Assembly (NCBI GenBank): GCA_018242215.1
Contig: JAFECG010000022.1
Location: forward strand, 1-64,000
DNA: 64,000 nucleotides
Direction of reading: 5' to 3'
Source of the DNA: Pseudomonadota bacterium
Lineage (GTDB): Bacteria > Pseudomonadota > Alphaproteobacteria > Rhizobiales > Hyphomicrobiaceae
Numbering within the stretch: the first letter of the stretch is position 1; the number at the start of each line of letters is the position of its first letter. Below are positions 35,303 through 43,631 of this stretch, one piece after another. The notes beneath the pieces were generated by a model. The model saw only the letters and a program-made list of their open reading frames with translations. It did not search any database and was not told the origin of the DNA. Made by a program: the position numbers and the translations under genes.

Positions 35303-36448
35303 TCATCGCGCCTCGTCGTCGAGATAGAGGCGCGTGAATCGAGGGCCGAGGCGTGTCAGGATTTCGTAGCCGATCGTGCCGGCGGCAAATCCTGCTTCCT
35401 CGATCGTCAGATCATCGGCGATCAGCTTCGCAAACTCGCCCGGCATCGCGGCGCCTTCGGGAAGATCAGTAACGTCGACAGTGATGAGATCCATCGAAAC
35501 GCGGCCGACGATCGGCGCCAGATGTCCGCTGATCAGAACGTGGCCGCCAGAGCGGCCGTCGGATGCGCTGGCATTGCGCGGAATGCCGTCGGCATAGCCT
35601 GCCGCAATCGTTGCGATCCGGCTCGGTCGTTTGGCGCGCCAAGTTGCGGAATAGCCAACGGTCTCGCCTGGCGCGACGTCTGCAACGGCGAGAATGCGCG
35701 CGGACACCGTCACGGCGGCCTTCACCGGCGTTGGCGCAATCTGCGAAGCTTGTCCGCCGTAGAGGGCGTATCCCGGTCTCACGAGATCGAAATGATAGGC
35801 GGGTCCGAGCATCAAGCCATCCGATGCCGCGAGGCTGCGCGGAACAGCGGGAAAGAGCGCCGTCAGCGTTTCGAACGCAAGCAGCTGGTCGCGGTTTTTC
35901 GGATCGCGCGGATTGTCGGCAGACGCCAGATGACTCATCACGAGACAAAGATCGATCCCGGCCATCATCGTAGGCTCGGCAGCGAGACGTCGGACGTCGC
36001 GCACCGGAAGACCGAGGCGATGAAGGCCCGTATCGATATGAATCGCTGCCGGCAGTCTTTCGCCGCGTGCTTTGCATAAAGCCGACCACGCAACAATATC
36101 GTCGAGCGTCGAGAGGACAGGTTTCACGTCCAGATGCGCGAACGCGGCCGCGGCGTTGCCGACGAGCCCGTTGAGCGCAAAAATGTCGGCGTGAGGTGCG
36201 AGATTTCGGGCGGCTTCGGCTTCGCTAGGCGTCGCAATGAAAAAAGTGGGGCAGCCCGCGCGTGCCAATGTCGGGATGATCCGCTCTCCGCCCAGGCCAT
36301 AAGCATCAGCTTTGACGACGGCCGCACATCGCGCAGGCGCGACCTTTGCCGCGAGTGCCTTCCAATTCGCCGCGATGCGCCCGAGATCGACGGTGATCGT
36401 CCCCGTCGCGCTCGCGAGGCTCTCAGGCATCCGCGTATTGACCGTCAT
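35303..36448 (-). CDS. alr: alanine racemase
   Basis: Alr makes D-alanine for peptidoglycan. The 381-residue PLP enzyme has its cofactor lysine in CAAVVKADAYGLGGERI (Lys46), the N-terminal TIM-barrel blocks IHIDTGLHRLGLP near residue 137 and VMSHLASAD near residue 170, and LGPAYHFDLVRPGYALYGG near residue 215. The second-domain block VGYSATWRAKRPSRIATI near residue 265 contains the likely catalytic Tyr, followed by AGYADGIPRNAS and VGRVSMDLITVDVTD. It lies 21 bases downstream of dnaB in the same orientation; dnaB-alr-radA is the usual alphaproteobacterial order. Confidence 0.96.
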   Translation of the reverse strand: MTVNTRMPESLASATGTITVDLGRIAANWKALAAKVAPARCAAVVKADAYGLGGERIIPTLARAGCPTFFIATPSEAEAARNLAPHADIFALNGLVGNAAAAFAHLDVKPVLSTLDDIVAWSALCKARGERLPAAIHIDTGLHRLGLPVRDVRRLAAEPTMMAGIDLCLVMSHLASADNPRDPKNRDQLLAFETLTALFPAVPRSLAASDGLMLGPAYHFDLVRPGYALYGGQASQIAPTPVKAAVTVSARILAVADVAPGETVGYSATWRAKRPSRIATIAAGYADGIPRNASASDGRSGGHVLISGHLAPIVGRVSMDLITVDVTDLPEGAAMPGEFAKLIADDLTIEEAGFAAGTIGYEILTRLGPRFTRLYLDDEAR

Positions 36449-36469
36449 ATCGCTTTCCCACCCGGTGCC

Positions 36470-37978
36470 CTACCGATCGGGCAGCATATAGTCTCGGGCC
36501 AGATTGCCAAAGCGCGTGAATTGTCCTTCGAAGGACAGCTCAACCGTGCCTACCGGACCGTGACGCTGCTTGCCGATGATGACTTCGGCCTTACCGGAGA
36601 CCTGACTCATCTTGGCCATCCAATCGGCGAATTCGGGCGTTCCTTCGGCAGGCTTCGTCCGCTCTACGTAATATTCTTCACGGAAAACGAACATGACCAC
36701 GTCGGCGTCCTGCTCGATCGAGCCGGATTCACGGAGGTCGGAGAGCTGCGGACGTTTGTCTTCGCGCTGTTCGACTTGACGGGAAAGCTGCGACAGGGCG
36801 ATGATCGGGACCGCCAGCTCCTTCGCAAGCGCTTTGAGGCCGGTCGTGATCTCCGTGATTTCCTGCACGCGGTTGTCGCTCCGGGCCTTCGACCCGGCGA
36901 GGAGCTGGAGATAGTCGACGACGAGCAGATCGAGGCCATGCTGGCGTTTCAATTTTCGGGCGCGGGCGGAAAGTTGCGCAATAGTGATGCCGCCGGTCTG
37001 GTCGATGAAAAGCGGGATGCGGGACATCTCGGCAGCGACTTCGGAAAGCTTGCGGAACTCCGCTTCGTCGATCATGCCGCGCCGGATCTTTTCCGACGAA
37101 ACTTCGGCTTGTTCCGCGAGAATACGCGTTGCGAGCTGCTCGGACGACATTTCCAGCGAGAAGAAGCCGACGATGCCACCATCGACGGTGTTCATGGCGC
37201 CATCAGCTTGGCGTTCGCCGCGATAGGCTTTGGCCACGTTGTAGGCGATGTTGGTCGCAAGCGCCGTCTTGCCCATCGAGGGGCGCCCGGCGAGAATGAT
37301 CAAGTCGGACCGCTGCAAACCGCCGAGCTTGTTGTCGAGATCGGCAAGGCCCGTCGAAGCACCCGAGAGATGACCGGCGCGCTGGAAGGCGCTGTTTGCC
37401 ATCTCGATCGCGGTCGTCAGTGCCTGCTTGAACGTTTCGAAGCCCTTGCCGTACTTGTTCTGCTCGGCGAGCGAATAGAGGCGGCCTTCGGCTTCCTCGA
37501 TCTGGGCGCGCGGCTGATGATCGACGGCGCTATCGTAGGCCGTGTTGACCATGTCTTCGCCGATGATGATCAGTGCCCGGCGCGTCGCGAGATCGTAGAT
37601 CGTGCGGCCGTATTCGGCGGCATTGATGATCGTCGTGGCATTTGCCGCAAGCCGGCCGAGGTACTGCGGCACGGTCATGTTGGCGTCGATGGGCTCGACG
37701 TTCTCGAAAAACGTTTTGACCGTGATCGGTGTCGCGGTCTTGCCGGCGTGTATGAGAGTTCCGAGCGTTTCGTAGATCCGTGCGTGCAGAGGATCGAAGA
37801 AATGATCGGGAGACAGGAAGCCCGAGACGCGATCAAGCGCCTCATTGTTGACGAGGATCGCGCCGAGGAGCGCCTGCTCGGCTTCGAGATTGTGCGGCGG
37901 CTGACGGAAAGTCAGCGGCTCATTGGCCGAGGCGACTTGCTTGAGTTTCTCGGTCGGAAGGACTGCGGGATTTGCCAT
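36470..37978 (-). CDS. dnaB: replicative DNA helicase
   Basis: DnaB is the hexameric helicase that unwinds the replication fork. The 502-residue protein has the N-terminal helical domain (RQPPHNLEAEQALLGAIL near residue 25), and the RecA-like ATPase domain with Walker A in LAGRPSMGKTALATNIAYN near residue 233, Walker B in LLVVDYLQLLAG near residue 355, and ALSQLSRQVEQREDKRPQ with the arginine finger region near residue 393. LRESGSIEQDADVVMFV follows. No intein is present, and length is normal. It lies downstream of rplI behind a strong hairpin, so it may be partly uncoupled from ribosomal protein transcription. Confidence 0.97.
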   Translation of the reverse strand: MANPAVLPTEKLKQVASANEPLTFRQPPHNLEAEQALLGAILVNNEALDRVSGFLSPDHFFDPLHARIYETLGTLIHAGKTATPITVKTFFENVEPIDANMTVPQYLGRLAANATTIINAAEYGRTIYDLATRRALIIIGEDMVNTAYDSAVDHQPRAQIEEAEGRLYSLAEQNKYGKGFETFKQALTTAIEMANSAFQRAGHLSGASTGLADLDNKLGGLQRSDLIILAGRPSMGKTALATNIAYNVAKAYRGERQADGAMNTVDGGIVGFFSLEMSSEQLATRILAEQAEVSSEKIRRGMIDEAEFRKLSEVAAEMSRIPLFIDQTGGITIAQLSARARKLKRQHGLDLLVVDYLQLLAGSKARSDNRVQEITEITTGLKALAKELAVPIIALSQLSRQVEQREDKRPQLSDLRESGSIEQDADVVMFVFREEYYVERTKPAEGTPEFADWMAKMSQVSGKAEVIIGKQRHGPVGTVELSFEGQFTRFGNLARDYMLPDR

Positions 37979-38070
37979 GCCCGGACGCTATCCGATTCCT
38001 GATCGCGCCCGGGAGATTATGGTTATGCAACCTGTGAACCTTCCCCGCTATCAACACGCGCGTTCGGAAG

Positions 38071-38104
38071 TGCTTGGCCGTGGGAAATGCGCAACGGCCA
38101 AGCA
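38071..38104 (-). terminator. hairpin between rplI and dnaB
   Basis: An 11-base perfect stem (TGCTTGGCCGT/ACGGCCAAGCA on the plus strand) with a 12-base loop lies between the rplI stop and the dnaB start. There is no T-run, so it may attenuate or process the message rather than fully end transcription. Confidence 0.5.
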
Positions 38105-38126
38105 TGCCGAAGGGAAGGGCTGTTCC

Positions 38127-38702
38127 TCAGGCTGATTCGCCTTCCGTCGGTGCGGCGCCTTCCTCGAAGGCCGAGTCGGGATTGAAGGTCTCGAGTTCGA
38201 GCGCCTCTTCCTTGACGACGGCAACGTTTTCGCCGCGGGCCTGTTTGTCGGCTTCGTCCTGCGAGCGCGCGATGTTCAGCGATATAGTGCAGGCGACTTC
38301 AGGGTGAAGCTGAACCTTGGCAGGCGTCAGACCGAGCGTCTTAATCGGCTTGTCGAGTACGATCTGGTTGCGGTCGACGGTGAAGCCACCCTCGGTGATG
38401 ACAGCGGCGATGTCGCGCGTCGAAACCGAACCGTAGAGCTGGCCCGTATCACCGGCGGCGCGGATGAGAACGAATGACTTGCCGTCGAGCTTGGCGGCGA
38501 CGGCCTCGGCCTCGGACTTGTGCGCCAGGTTGTCGGCTTCGAGTTGGGCGCGGCGGCCTTCGAAAACCTTCTTGTTGTCTTCGGTCGCGCGCAAAGCTTT
38601 TTTCTGCGGCAGCAGGTAATTGCGGGCGTAGCCGTCCTTGACGTTGACGATGTCGCCCATCTGGCCAAGCCGGCCAATACGCTGAAGAAGAATGACTTGC
38701 AT
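38127..38702 (-). CDS. rplI: 50S ribosomal protein L9
   Basis: L9 binds 23S rRNA at the base of the L1 stalk and helps keep reading frame. The 191-residue protein begins with the unmistakable N-domain [20 protein letters not shown] and [18 protein letters not shown] long helical connector (about residues 40-75) leads to the C-domain ([14 protein letters not shown] near residue 88). It is about 40 residues longer than E. coli L9 because of an acidic tail ([18 protein letters not shown]), as in other Rhizobiales. It is the last ribosomal gene of the rpsF operon. Confidence 0.97.
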   Translation of the reverse strand: MQVILLQRIGRLGQMGDIVNVKDGYARNYLLPQKKALRATEDNKKVFEGRRAQLEADNLAHKSEAEAVAAKLDGKSFVLIRAAGDTGQLYGSVSTRDIAAVITEGGFTVDRNQIVLDKPIKTLGLTPAKVQLHPEVACTISLNIARSQDEADKQARGENVAVVKEEALELETFNPDSAFEEGAAPTEGESA

Positions 38703-38727
38703 GTTCGGACTCCTGGTTTGAAACGAA

Positions 38728-39705
38728 TTACTGATCTCGGTTTTGCGCTTCGGGCGGTTTCCCGGCTGTTCGGTAATGGAAGACCGTCTCCGCCAATCCG
38801 GCGATGGCGAGGAGCAGGCCGATGTGCGGAACGAAGAGCAGCCCGACGTAGAGAGCTGCCAGAATGAATGTTCGCCAAGGCGAGTTGCGCGTCAGCGAAT
38901 GAACGAGCGCAAGGCCAACGAGCGCGAACGCCAATGTGAACGGTGCCGCGACGCCGGCCGCGAGAAGTCCCGCTAAGCCCCCGACGAAGGACAATGCAAT
39001 TGCGATCAGAAGGACAAAGGTCGCGCCGGTCGGCAGCGAGAAAGCTGCGAGATCGGGCCAGGGACGTCGAAGCCGCCCCGATGCAAGCGTAATGCGTCCG
39101 GCGAGCCAGAGATTGAGGAGGATTGTTCCCATTGCCAGCAGGCCGAGCGCCCACGGAAGGGAGTAGAGCGTGGAACGGGTGATTTCGTCGATCTCCGCCG
39201 GCCCGATCGCGGGCGCCCCAGGGATCTGGGATAGCTCCGTCTTGACGAAGGATTCGATCACGGTTCGGAGCAGCTTCGTCAGCGTCTCGACATCGCCGCC
39301 CATGAGGATCAAGGCAAGGATGGCGAACGCGCCGGAAAAAATAGCGGCGGCCACCGTAATGCGCCCGATCGGATACCATTCGCGCTCGCCTTCGACCTCG
39401 CGGCTGAGCAGCGTGAGGCGCGTGCAGATAACGGCAGGGAGTGCCGTGCTGATGGCATAGACTTCAGCTGCCATCGGATTGGCGATCAGCAGAACGCCCG
39501 CCGTCGCGGTGATCGCAGCGATCGCGGCCGCGACCGGGCCGAGCCCGAGGCCTGTCAGATACAGCGAGAGCGGTGTTAGCAGGAAGAGAACGATGCGGAG
39601 CAGGAACGCTCCCGTCGTCGCGGAAGCGAATACGACTGCCGAGATCAGGCCCGCGGCGAGGGCAAGTATGAAAGCGTTCGTCGGCATCTCTTTGCTGTCC
39701 CGCAT
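38728..39705 (-). CDS. DUF2232 polytopic membrane protein
   Basis: A 325-residue integral membrane protein with eight or so hydrophobic segments (for example [38 protein letters not shown] and [18 protein letters not shown]). It belongs to DUF2232, related to YybS of Gram-positive bacteria, and lies between rpsR and rplI just as YybS-type genes sit near rplI in Firmicutes. A substrate-binding role like that of ECF transporter S components has been suggested for the family, but no function is known. The start at 39705 gives [12 protein letters not shown] 39687 is an alternative. Confidence 0.88.
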   Translation of the reverse strand: MRDSKEMPTNAFILALAAGLISAVVFASATTGAFLLRIVLFLLTPLSLYLTGLGLGPVAAAIAAITATAGVLLIANPMAAEVYAISTALPAVICTRLTLLSREVEGEREWYPIGRITVAAAIFSGAFAILALILMGGDVETLTKLLRTVIESFVKTELSQIPGAPAIGPAEIDEITRSTLYSLPWALGLLAMGTILLNLWLAGRITLASGRLRRPWPDLAAFSLPTGATFVLLIAIALSFVGGLAGLLAAGVAAPFTLAFALVGLALVHSLTRNSPWRTFILAALYVGLLFVPHIGLLLAIAGLAETVFHYRTAGKPPEAQNRDQ

Positions 39706-39763
39706 CGGAAGCGGTTAGAGCCAGATCCGGTTTCCCGTCCTGACCCAACGATTTTGTTTGCGC

Positions 39764-39796
39764 CTCCCGACTCCGCTACGCAGAGCCGGCCGGGAG
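39764..39796 (-). repeat. palindromic repeat copy between rpsR and the DUF2232 gene
   Basis: A 33-base palindrome with outer arms CTCCCG/CGGGAG. On the minus strand its core is GGCCGGCTC-N9-GAGTCG, with GGCTC pairing to GAGTC through one G-T wobble. The same core, with the same N9 spacing and the same wobble, occurs twice inside mazG. It lies 13 bases after the rpsR stop codon, where it could also shape the operon message. Confidence 0.75.
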
Positions 39797-39808
39797 ACGC
39801 GGGATGTT

Positions 39809-40063
39809 TTACTTGATCACGTATGGAAGCAGCCCGAGGAAGCGTGCGCGCTTGATGGCGCGGGCGAGCTCACGCTGCTTCTTCGCCGATACGGCCGTGA
39901 TACGGCTCGGCACGATCTTGCCGCGCTCGGAGATGTAGCGGCCAAGGGTGCGAACATCCTTGTAGTCGATCTTCGGTGCGCCGGCGCCCGAGAACGGGCA
40001 GGTCTTGCGGCGGCGCTGAAAGGGGCGGCGGGCGCCACCACCGGTGGAAGCGATCTCTGCCAT
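39809..40063 (-). CDS. rpsR: 30S ribosomal protein S18
   Basis: S18 pairs with S6 on the platform of the small subunit. The 84-residue protein shows the family core: [19 protein letters not shown] near residue 18, [20 protein letters not shown] near residue 40 and [21 protein letters not shown] at the end. CPF is the remnant of a zinc-type Cys cluster that S18 keeps only partly. It begins four bases after the rpsF stop and belongs to the rpsF-rpsR-DUF2232-rplI operon. Confidence 0.98.
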   Translation of the reverse strand: MAEIASTGGGARRPFQRRRKTCPFSGAGAPKIDYKDVRTLGRYISERGKIVPSRITAVSAKKQRELARAIKRARFLGLLPYVIK

Positions 40064-40066
40064 GGG

Positions 40067-40582
40067 TTAGCCCTCCGAGCCGGGGTTGGAAGTACGTGGC
40101 GGACGTGGTGCGCGGGGCGCCTCGCCGTCTCTTGGAGGACGGGGGCGGAACGTCGAACCGCCTTCACGGCCACCGCCGAAACCGCCGCGGTCACCACGCG
40201 GCGGGCCGCCACGGCCTCCGCCGCCAAAGCGGTCGCCACGATCACCACGCTCGTCGCGATCCTGCTTGCGCATCTGGATGCTCGGCTCGGCTTCGAGTTC
40301 CTCGACGCGGACCGTCATGAAGCGGATAACGTCGGCATTGATGCCCATGCGGCGCTCCATCTCGGCAACGGCGGCCGGCGGAGCGTCGATGTTGAAGAAC
40401 GCGTAGTGCGCCTTGCGGTTCTTCTTGATCTTGAAAGCGAGGTTCTTCAGACCCCAATATTCCTGCTTGGTGATTTTGCCCTGGCCCTCTTCGACGACAC
40501 CCTGGAATTCCTTCATCAGGGCTTCGACTTGGGCCTGGGTCACGTCCTGGCGCGCCAGGAACGTATGCTCGTACATTGGCAT
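40067..40582 (-). CDS. rpsF: 30S ribosomal protein S6 with RGG-rich tail
   Basis: S6 binds 16S rRNA as a heterodimer with S18. The 171-residue protein has the ferredoxin-like core in residues 1-100 ([19 protein letters not shown], then [19 protein letters not shown] and [19 protein letters not shown]). The C-terminal 60 residues are an extension made of Arg, Gly, Asp and Pro ([18 protein letters not shown]), longer than the poly-Glu tail of E. coli S6 and suggestive of an RNA-binding RGG region. ATG 40582 (MPMYEH) is used; ATG 40576 is an alternative. A promoter and structured leader lie upstream. Confidence 0.97.
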   Translation of the reverse strand: MPMYEHTFLARQDVTQAQVEALMKEFQGVVEEGQGKITKQEYWGLKNLAFKIKKNRKAHYAFFNIDAPPAAVAEMERRMGINADVIRFMTVRVEELEAEPSIQMRKQDRDERGDRGDRFGGGGRGGPPRGDRGGFGGGREGGSTFRPRPPRDGEAPRAPRPPRTSNPGSEG

Positions 40583-40952
40583 ACGGGTTGGCCTTTCGGT
40601 TCGAGTTGTCCGTCTTTCGACGTTGTCGCTTCCGCCGGCGCAAAGCCCCAAAAGGCCCGAGAAAGGCCGATCTGGCACCAGATAGGAGAAGACACTGGGG
40701 GACGGCTCCGAAGCGCCTCTCAAGCCAATCGGCGATGCGTGCGCCGATGCAACCCGAGCCCCCGTTCAGCCTCCTGCCGAACGGAAAGGGGGGCTTATAC
40801 AGGAATTCCAGGCGAGGGCAAGCCGCCCGAGGGCTGGCGGCCCGCAGAATTTCCGTCGACAACAGCGCAGCTGCCACGCCGCAATCATGGGAATCATGCC
40901 CTAAGAGAGGCGGCCGGGGCGTGACCCGGTGCGTCGAGGGAGATCGAACGAA
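40583..40952. other. 370-base divergent spacer with rpsF promoter and leader
   Basis: Holds the control region of the rpsF operon on the minus strand and of the small acidic protein gene on the plus strand. Between the rpsF promoter (40794-40821) and the gene, the leader of about 200 bases contains several stems: CCGTTC (40762-40767) pairs with GAACGG (40779-40784) close to the transcript start, and ATCTGG/CCAGAT forms a tight hairpin near 40670-40684. An S6:S18-type autoregulatory leader is possible, but I cannot match its consensus by eye. No additional gene is seen. Confidence 0.5.
40794..40821 (-). promoter_or_regulatory. promoter of the rpsF operon
   Basis: On the minus strand TTGCCC (40821-40816) and TATAAG (40799-40794) are 16 bases apart, a good match to a housekeeping promoter in alphaproteobacteria, which favour TTGCC-type -35 boxes. 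It gives a leader of about 205 bases before rpsF. Confidence 0.6.
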
Positions 40953-41195
40953 ATGAAGTTTGCTGCCTATACCGAGGAAACAATCTGGGCGGTCGCAGAC
41001 GACGAGGCGACGGCCCGCAGCGATGGCGAAGAAAACATGGCCGAAAATGGCGTGACCGACACCTCCGAGCTGAAGGTCGCACCAATCGACGACAATCTGG
41101 TCGAAGTGCTGACAAAAGCAGAAGAGACAGGCGAGGACGTCCTTTTCGACCTGATCGACGGCGAGCTTTGCGAAGTCGAGACGGTCGAGGGCTGA
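40953..41195 (+). CDS. small acidic hypothetical protein
   Basis: An 80-residue, strongly acidic protein (about 25 Asp and Glu residues). It opens with KFAAYTEETIWAVADDEATA and has a C-terminal half that could form a small mixed fold (LKVAPIDDNLVEVLTKAEE, LFDLIDGELCEVETVEG). There is one cysteine and no signal peptide. GAGGGAGA lies ahead of ATG 40953 and a strong terminator follows, so it appears to be a genuine single-gene transcript. The family is not recognised. Confidence 0.65.
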   Translation: MKFAAYTEETIWAVADDEATARSDGEENMAENGVTDTSELKVAPIDDNLVEVLTKAEETGEDVLFDLIDGELCEVETVEG

Positions 41196-41286
41196 CTTCG
41201 GAGCGGACGCGATCCACGGCGATCCATAATCCTGGTACGACACGTGTATTCCGCGCCCGACGTTGCGCGCTCGATCCAGGTCCGGA

Positions 41287-41313
41287 GCGCCGCGGCTTCG
41301 CGGCGCATTTTTT
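41287..41313 (+). terminator. Rho-independent terminator after the small acidic protein gene
   Basis: A perfect eight-base stem, GCGCCGCG/CGCGGCGC, with loop GCTT is followed by A and six T residues. It lies about 90 bases after the stop codon at 41195. Confidence 0.9.
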
Positions 41314-41433
41314 CAGTCAGCCTCTGCTCAAAACGTCGCGCGAGCCGCGCCGTAAAGGATGAATCGTGTCCCGGCGCGTGCAGGGCGGTCCCTTACAGGC
41401 CCGGTGTGGCCCTCTGGCTGTTTCCTGCGTCTC

Positions 41434-41462
41434 TTGACACCGGTATGGCGGAAGTGGACTAA
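41434..41462 (+). promoter_or_regulatory. candidate fabD promoter
   Basis: An exact TTGACA at 41434-41439 stands 17 bases before GACTAA at 41457-41462, leaving a leader of about 60 bases to fabD. The -10 is weak, so confidence is low. Confidence 0.35.
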
Positions 41463-41529
41463 GGCCGCCGAAGTCTCCAGGCCGGTTCATGTTTTTCGGT
41501 ACTTTCAGAACAAGGTAGCTCCCAACACG

Positions 41530-42477
41530 ATGGCACGCGCGCTTATTTTTCCAGGTCAAGGCAGCCAGGACGTCGGTATGGGTAAGGCGCTCGCAGATGC
41601 CTTCCCCGCGGCACGCGCGGTCTTCGAGGAAGTCGATGATGCGCTCGGCGAGAAGCTGTCCGCGCTCATCTGGGCAGGCCCTAAAGAGACGCTGACGCTG
41701 ACGGAAAATGCGCAGCCCGCACTGATGGCCGTCTCGATGGCCGTCATGCGCGTTCTTGAGAAAGAGAAGGGCTTCGCGCTCAAGGACAAAGTGAAATTCG
41801 TCGCGGGGCATTCGCTCGGCGAATATTCGGCGCTCGCTGCAGCGGGAGCATTTTCTCTCGCCGATACGGCACGTCTGCTGAGGCTCCGGGGCCGGGCCAT
41901 GCAGAAAGCGGTTCCTGTCGGAGTGGGCGCGATGGCAGCTCTTCTCGGCGTCGGCCTCGACGTTGCGGAGAAAGTTGCGGCGGAAGCCGCGCAAGGCGAT
42001 GTCTGCCAGATCGCGAACGACAATGAACCGACGCAAGTCGTGCTGTCGGGACACAAGACCCCGATCGATCGCGTGCCCGAGATCGGGAAGAAATTCGGCG
42101 TTCGCCGTGCGATGCCGCTGCCTGTTTCGGCGCCCTTCCATTGCACCTTGATGCAACCGGCCGCAGACGCGATGGCTGAGGCGCTTACAGAAGTGACCGT
42201 CAACACGCCTGTCGTGCCCGTGATTGCGAATGTGCTGGCTGCGCCGATTTCCGATCCCGCAGAGATCAAAAAGAGGCTTGTCGAGCAGGTCACCGGGACG
42301 GTTCGCTGGCGTGAGAGCGTCATGGCTATGGCGGCTGATGGGGTGACGGACTTCTTCGAAATCGGTGCTGGAAAAGTCCTTTCGGGTCTCGTCAAACGCA
42401 CGGCGCCGAACGCCACAGCCCAGAACCTCGGCACACCTTCCGATATCGATGCGGCGCTTGCTGCACTCACTTCATGA
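41530..42477 (+). CDS. fabD: malonyl CoA-acyl carrier protein transacylase
   Basis: FabD loads malonyl groups from malonyl-CoA onto acyl carrier protein to feed fatty-acid elongation. The 315-residue protein shows the family start ALIFPGQGSQDVGMGKALAD, the nucleophilic Ser in VAGHSLGEYSALAAAG near residue 95, GVGAMAALLGV near residue 135, the catalytic His in LPVSAPFHCTLMQPA near residue 202 and the C-terminal FFEIGAGKVLSGLVKR. ATG 41530 fits this start. It is the first gene of the fabD-fabG-acpP-fabF cluster; fabG begins ten bases after it. Confidence 0.97.
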   Translation: MARALIFPGQGSQDVGMGKALADAFPAARAVFEEVDDALGEKLSALIWAGPKETLTLTENAQPALMAVSMAVMRVLEKEKGFALKDKVKFVAGHSLGEYSALAAAGAFSLADTARLLRLRGRAMQKAVPVGVGAMAALLGVGLDVAEKVAAEAAQGDVCQIANDNEPTQVVLSGHKTPIDRVPEIGKKFGVRRAMPLPVSAPFHCTLMQPAADAMAEALTEVTVNTPVVPVIANVLAAPISDPAEIKKRLVEQVTGTVRWRESVMAMAADGVTDFFEIGAGKVLSGLVKRTAPNATAQNLGTPSDIDAALAALTS

Positions 42478-42487
42478 GGAGAGTTTC

Positions 42488-43234
42488 ATGTTCGATCTGA
42501 CCGGCAAGACTGCGCTCGTCACTGGCGCCACCGGAGGGCTTGGCGCCGAGATCGCGCGGGTGTTCCACAAGGCAGGCGCGACTGTTGCGATCTCGGGCCG
42601 CAAGGTGGATGCGCTTGAAGCCTTGGCAAAGGAACTTGGGGATCGCGTGCACGTGCTCCCCTGCGATCTCGCGGATCGCGCCGCAGTCTCGAAGTTGATC
42701 GATGAGGCCGTCAAGGCGCTCGGCGGGCGGCTCGACATTCTCGTCAACAACGCCGGTCTCACCAAGGACAATCTCTTCATGGTGATGAAGGACGATCAGT
42801 GGGACGACGTGATCGCCGTCAATCTGACATCGACCTTCATGCTGTGCCGGGCTGCGTCGCGCCACATGATGCGGTCGAAAACGGGCTATGGCCGGATCAT
42901 CAACATTGCATCGGTTTCGGGCGTGTTCGGCAACCCCGGACAGGGCAATTATGCAGCGTCCAAGGCGGGCATGATCGGCATGACGAAATCGCTCGCGCGA
43001 GAAGTGGCCTCGCGGGGCATTACCGCGAACTGCATCGCGCCGGGCTTCATCAAAACCAATATGACGGATGTTCTGACCGATAAGCAGAAGGGCGAGATCG
43101 CGCAGATGATCCCCGCCCAGCGCTTCGGAGAGGCGCTCGACGTTGCTGCCGGCTGCCTCTATCTCGCCTCGAATGAAGGAGGCTACATCACGGGCCAGAC
43201 GCTGCACATCAACGGCGGCATGGCAATGGTATGA
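42488..43234 (+). CDS. fabG: 3-oxoacyl-ACP reductase
   Basis: FabG reduces beta-ketoacyl-ACP with NADPH during elongation. The 248-residue SDR enzyme has the nucleotide motif ALVTGATGGLGAEIARVF near residue 11, NNAGLTKDNLFMVMKDDQW near residue 88 (a FabG-specific stretch), catalytic Ser in INIASVSGVFGNPGQG near residue 140 and YAASKAG (Tyr, Lys) near residue 154. It ends TLHINGGMAMV, the standard FabG C terminus. GAGGAGAG precedes the ATG. It follows fabD closely and precedes acpP across a 397-base spacer. Confidence 0.97.
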   Translation: MFDLTGKTALVTGATGGLGAEIARVFHKAGATVAISGRKVDALEALAKELGDRVHVLPCDLADRAAVSKLIDEAVKALGGRLDILVNNAGLTKDNLFMVMKDDQWDDVIAVNLTSTFMLCRAASRHMMRSKTGYGRIINIASVSGVFGNPGQGNYAASKAGMIGMTKSLAREVASRGITANCIAPGFIKTNMTDVLTDKQKGEIAQMIPAQRFGEALDVAAGCLYLASNEGGYITGQTLHINGGMAMV

Positions 43235-43631
43235 GAGACTTCAGCCGATGATGGTAAACGGCGGGAATGCTTGATTTATTGGCGACTTTGTCGCCGAAGA
43301 AGCAACTCCATTTGGCTGCGTCATCACGATCTTTGCATTGCTGGTGAAGTGTGTTAACGACACCACGGTTTTGAGGCGTGAAAATCACGTTATCGGGACG
43401 GTGCGAAGCTGGGGACAAACCGGCGGCGCGCGATATGGGGACGGTGCCTGAGCGGAAGACTCACGCTAGGGCGACTAAGGAAAAAAGACTTCAAACGGGG
43501 CGGACCCCTATCCGAGCAGGCTATACTTCTCGTAAGTTGTTATCCTGTCATGCGGCTTATAGCGGGTTCTGCAGGGCGAACAGGCGGGCCATAAAAGGTC
43601 GCCAAAAATTAGAAAGACACGAGGATTGACG
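43235..43631. other. 397-base spacer between fabG and acpP
   Basis: No supported gene. A small perfect hairpin, GGCGAC-TTT-GTCGCC at 43281-43295, follows fabG and may weaken read-through. The remaining 330 bases presumably hold the independent acpP promoter, expected because ACP is needed in great excess, but I see no strong -35/-10 pair; TTGTTA and TATAGC around 43540-43565 are too close to each other for a confident call. Confidence 0.4.

Larger units (their letters stand above)
41196..41529. other. 334-base spacer before fabD
   Basis: Its first half contains the terminator at 41287-41313 and nothing else I can support. The second half is the fabD upstream region. TTGACA at 41434-41439 has a poor -10 (GACTAA, 41457-41462) at 17-base spacing and is the best promoter candidate I see. 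The open frame running into fabD from 41359 is not coding in character. Confidence 0.45.

Noticed and set aside
36134-38002. 622-codon plus-strand open frame opposite dnaB and alr
   Set aside because: It spans two recognised minus-strand genes and their junction, with no coherent domain. It is a codon-bias mirror frame.
39758-40924. 388-codon plus-strand open frame opposite rpsR and rpsF
   Set aside because: It covers two ribosomal protein genes and the rpsF promoter region. Not coding.
43350-43375. GTTAACGACACC-ACGGTT near acpP resembling GTTAACGACACCCACGGTT beside the surA start (51886-51906)
   Set aside because: The two strings match at 18 positions with one gap, but only two instances are seen, in unrelated positions and different orientations relative to the genes. 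It could be chance; no regulator with this site is known to me.
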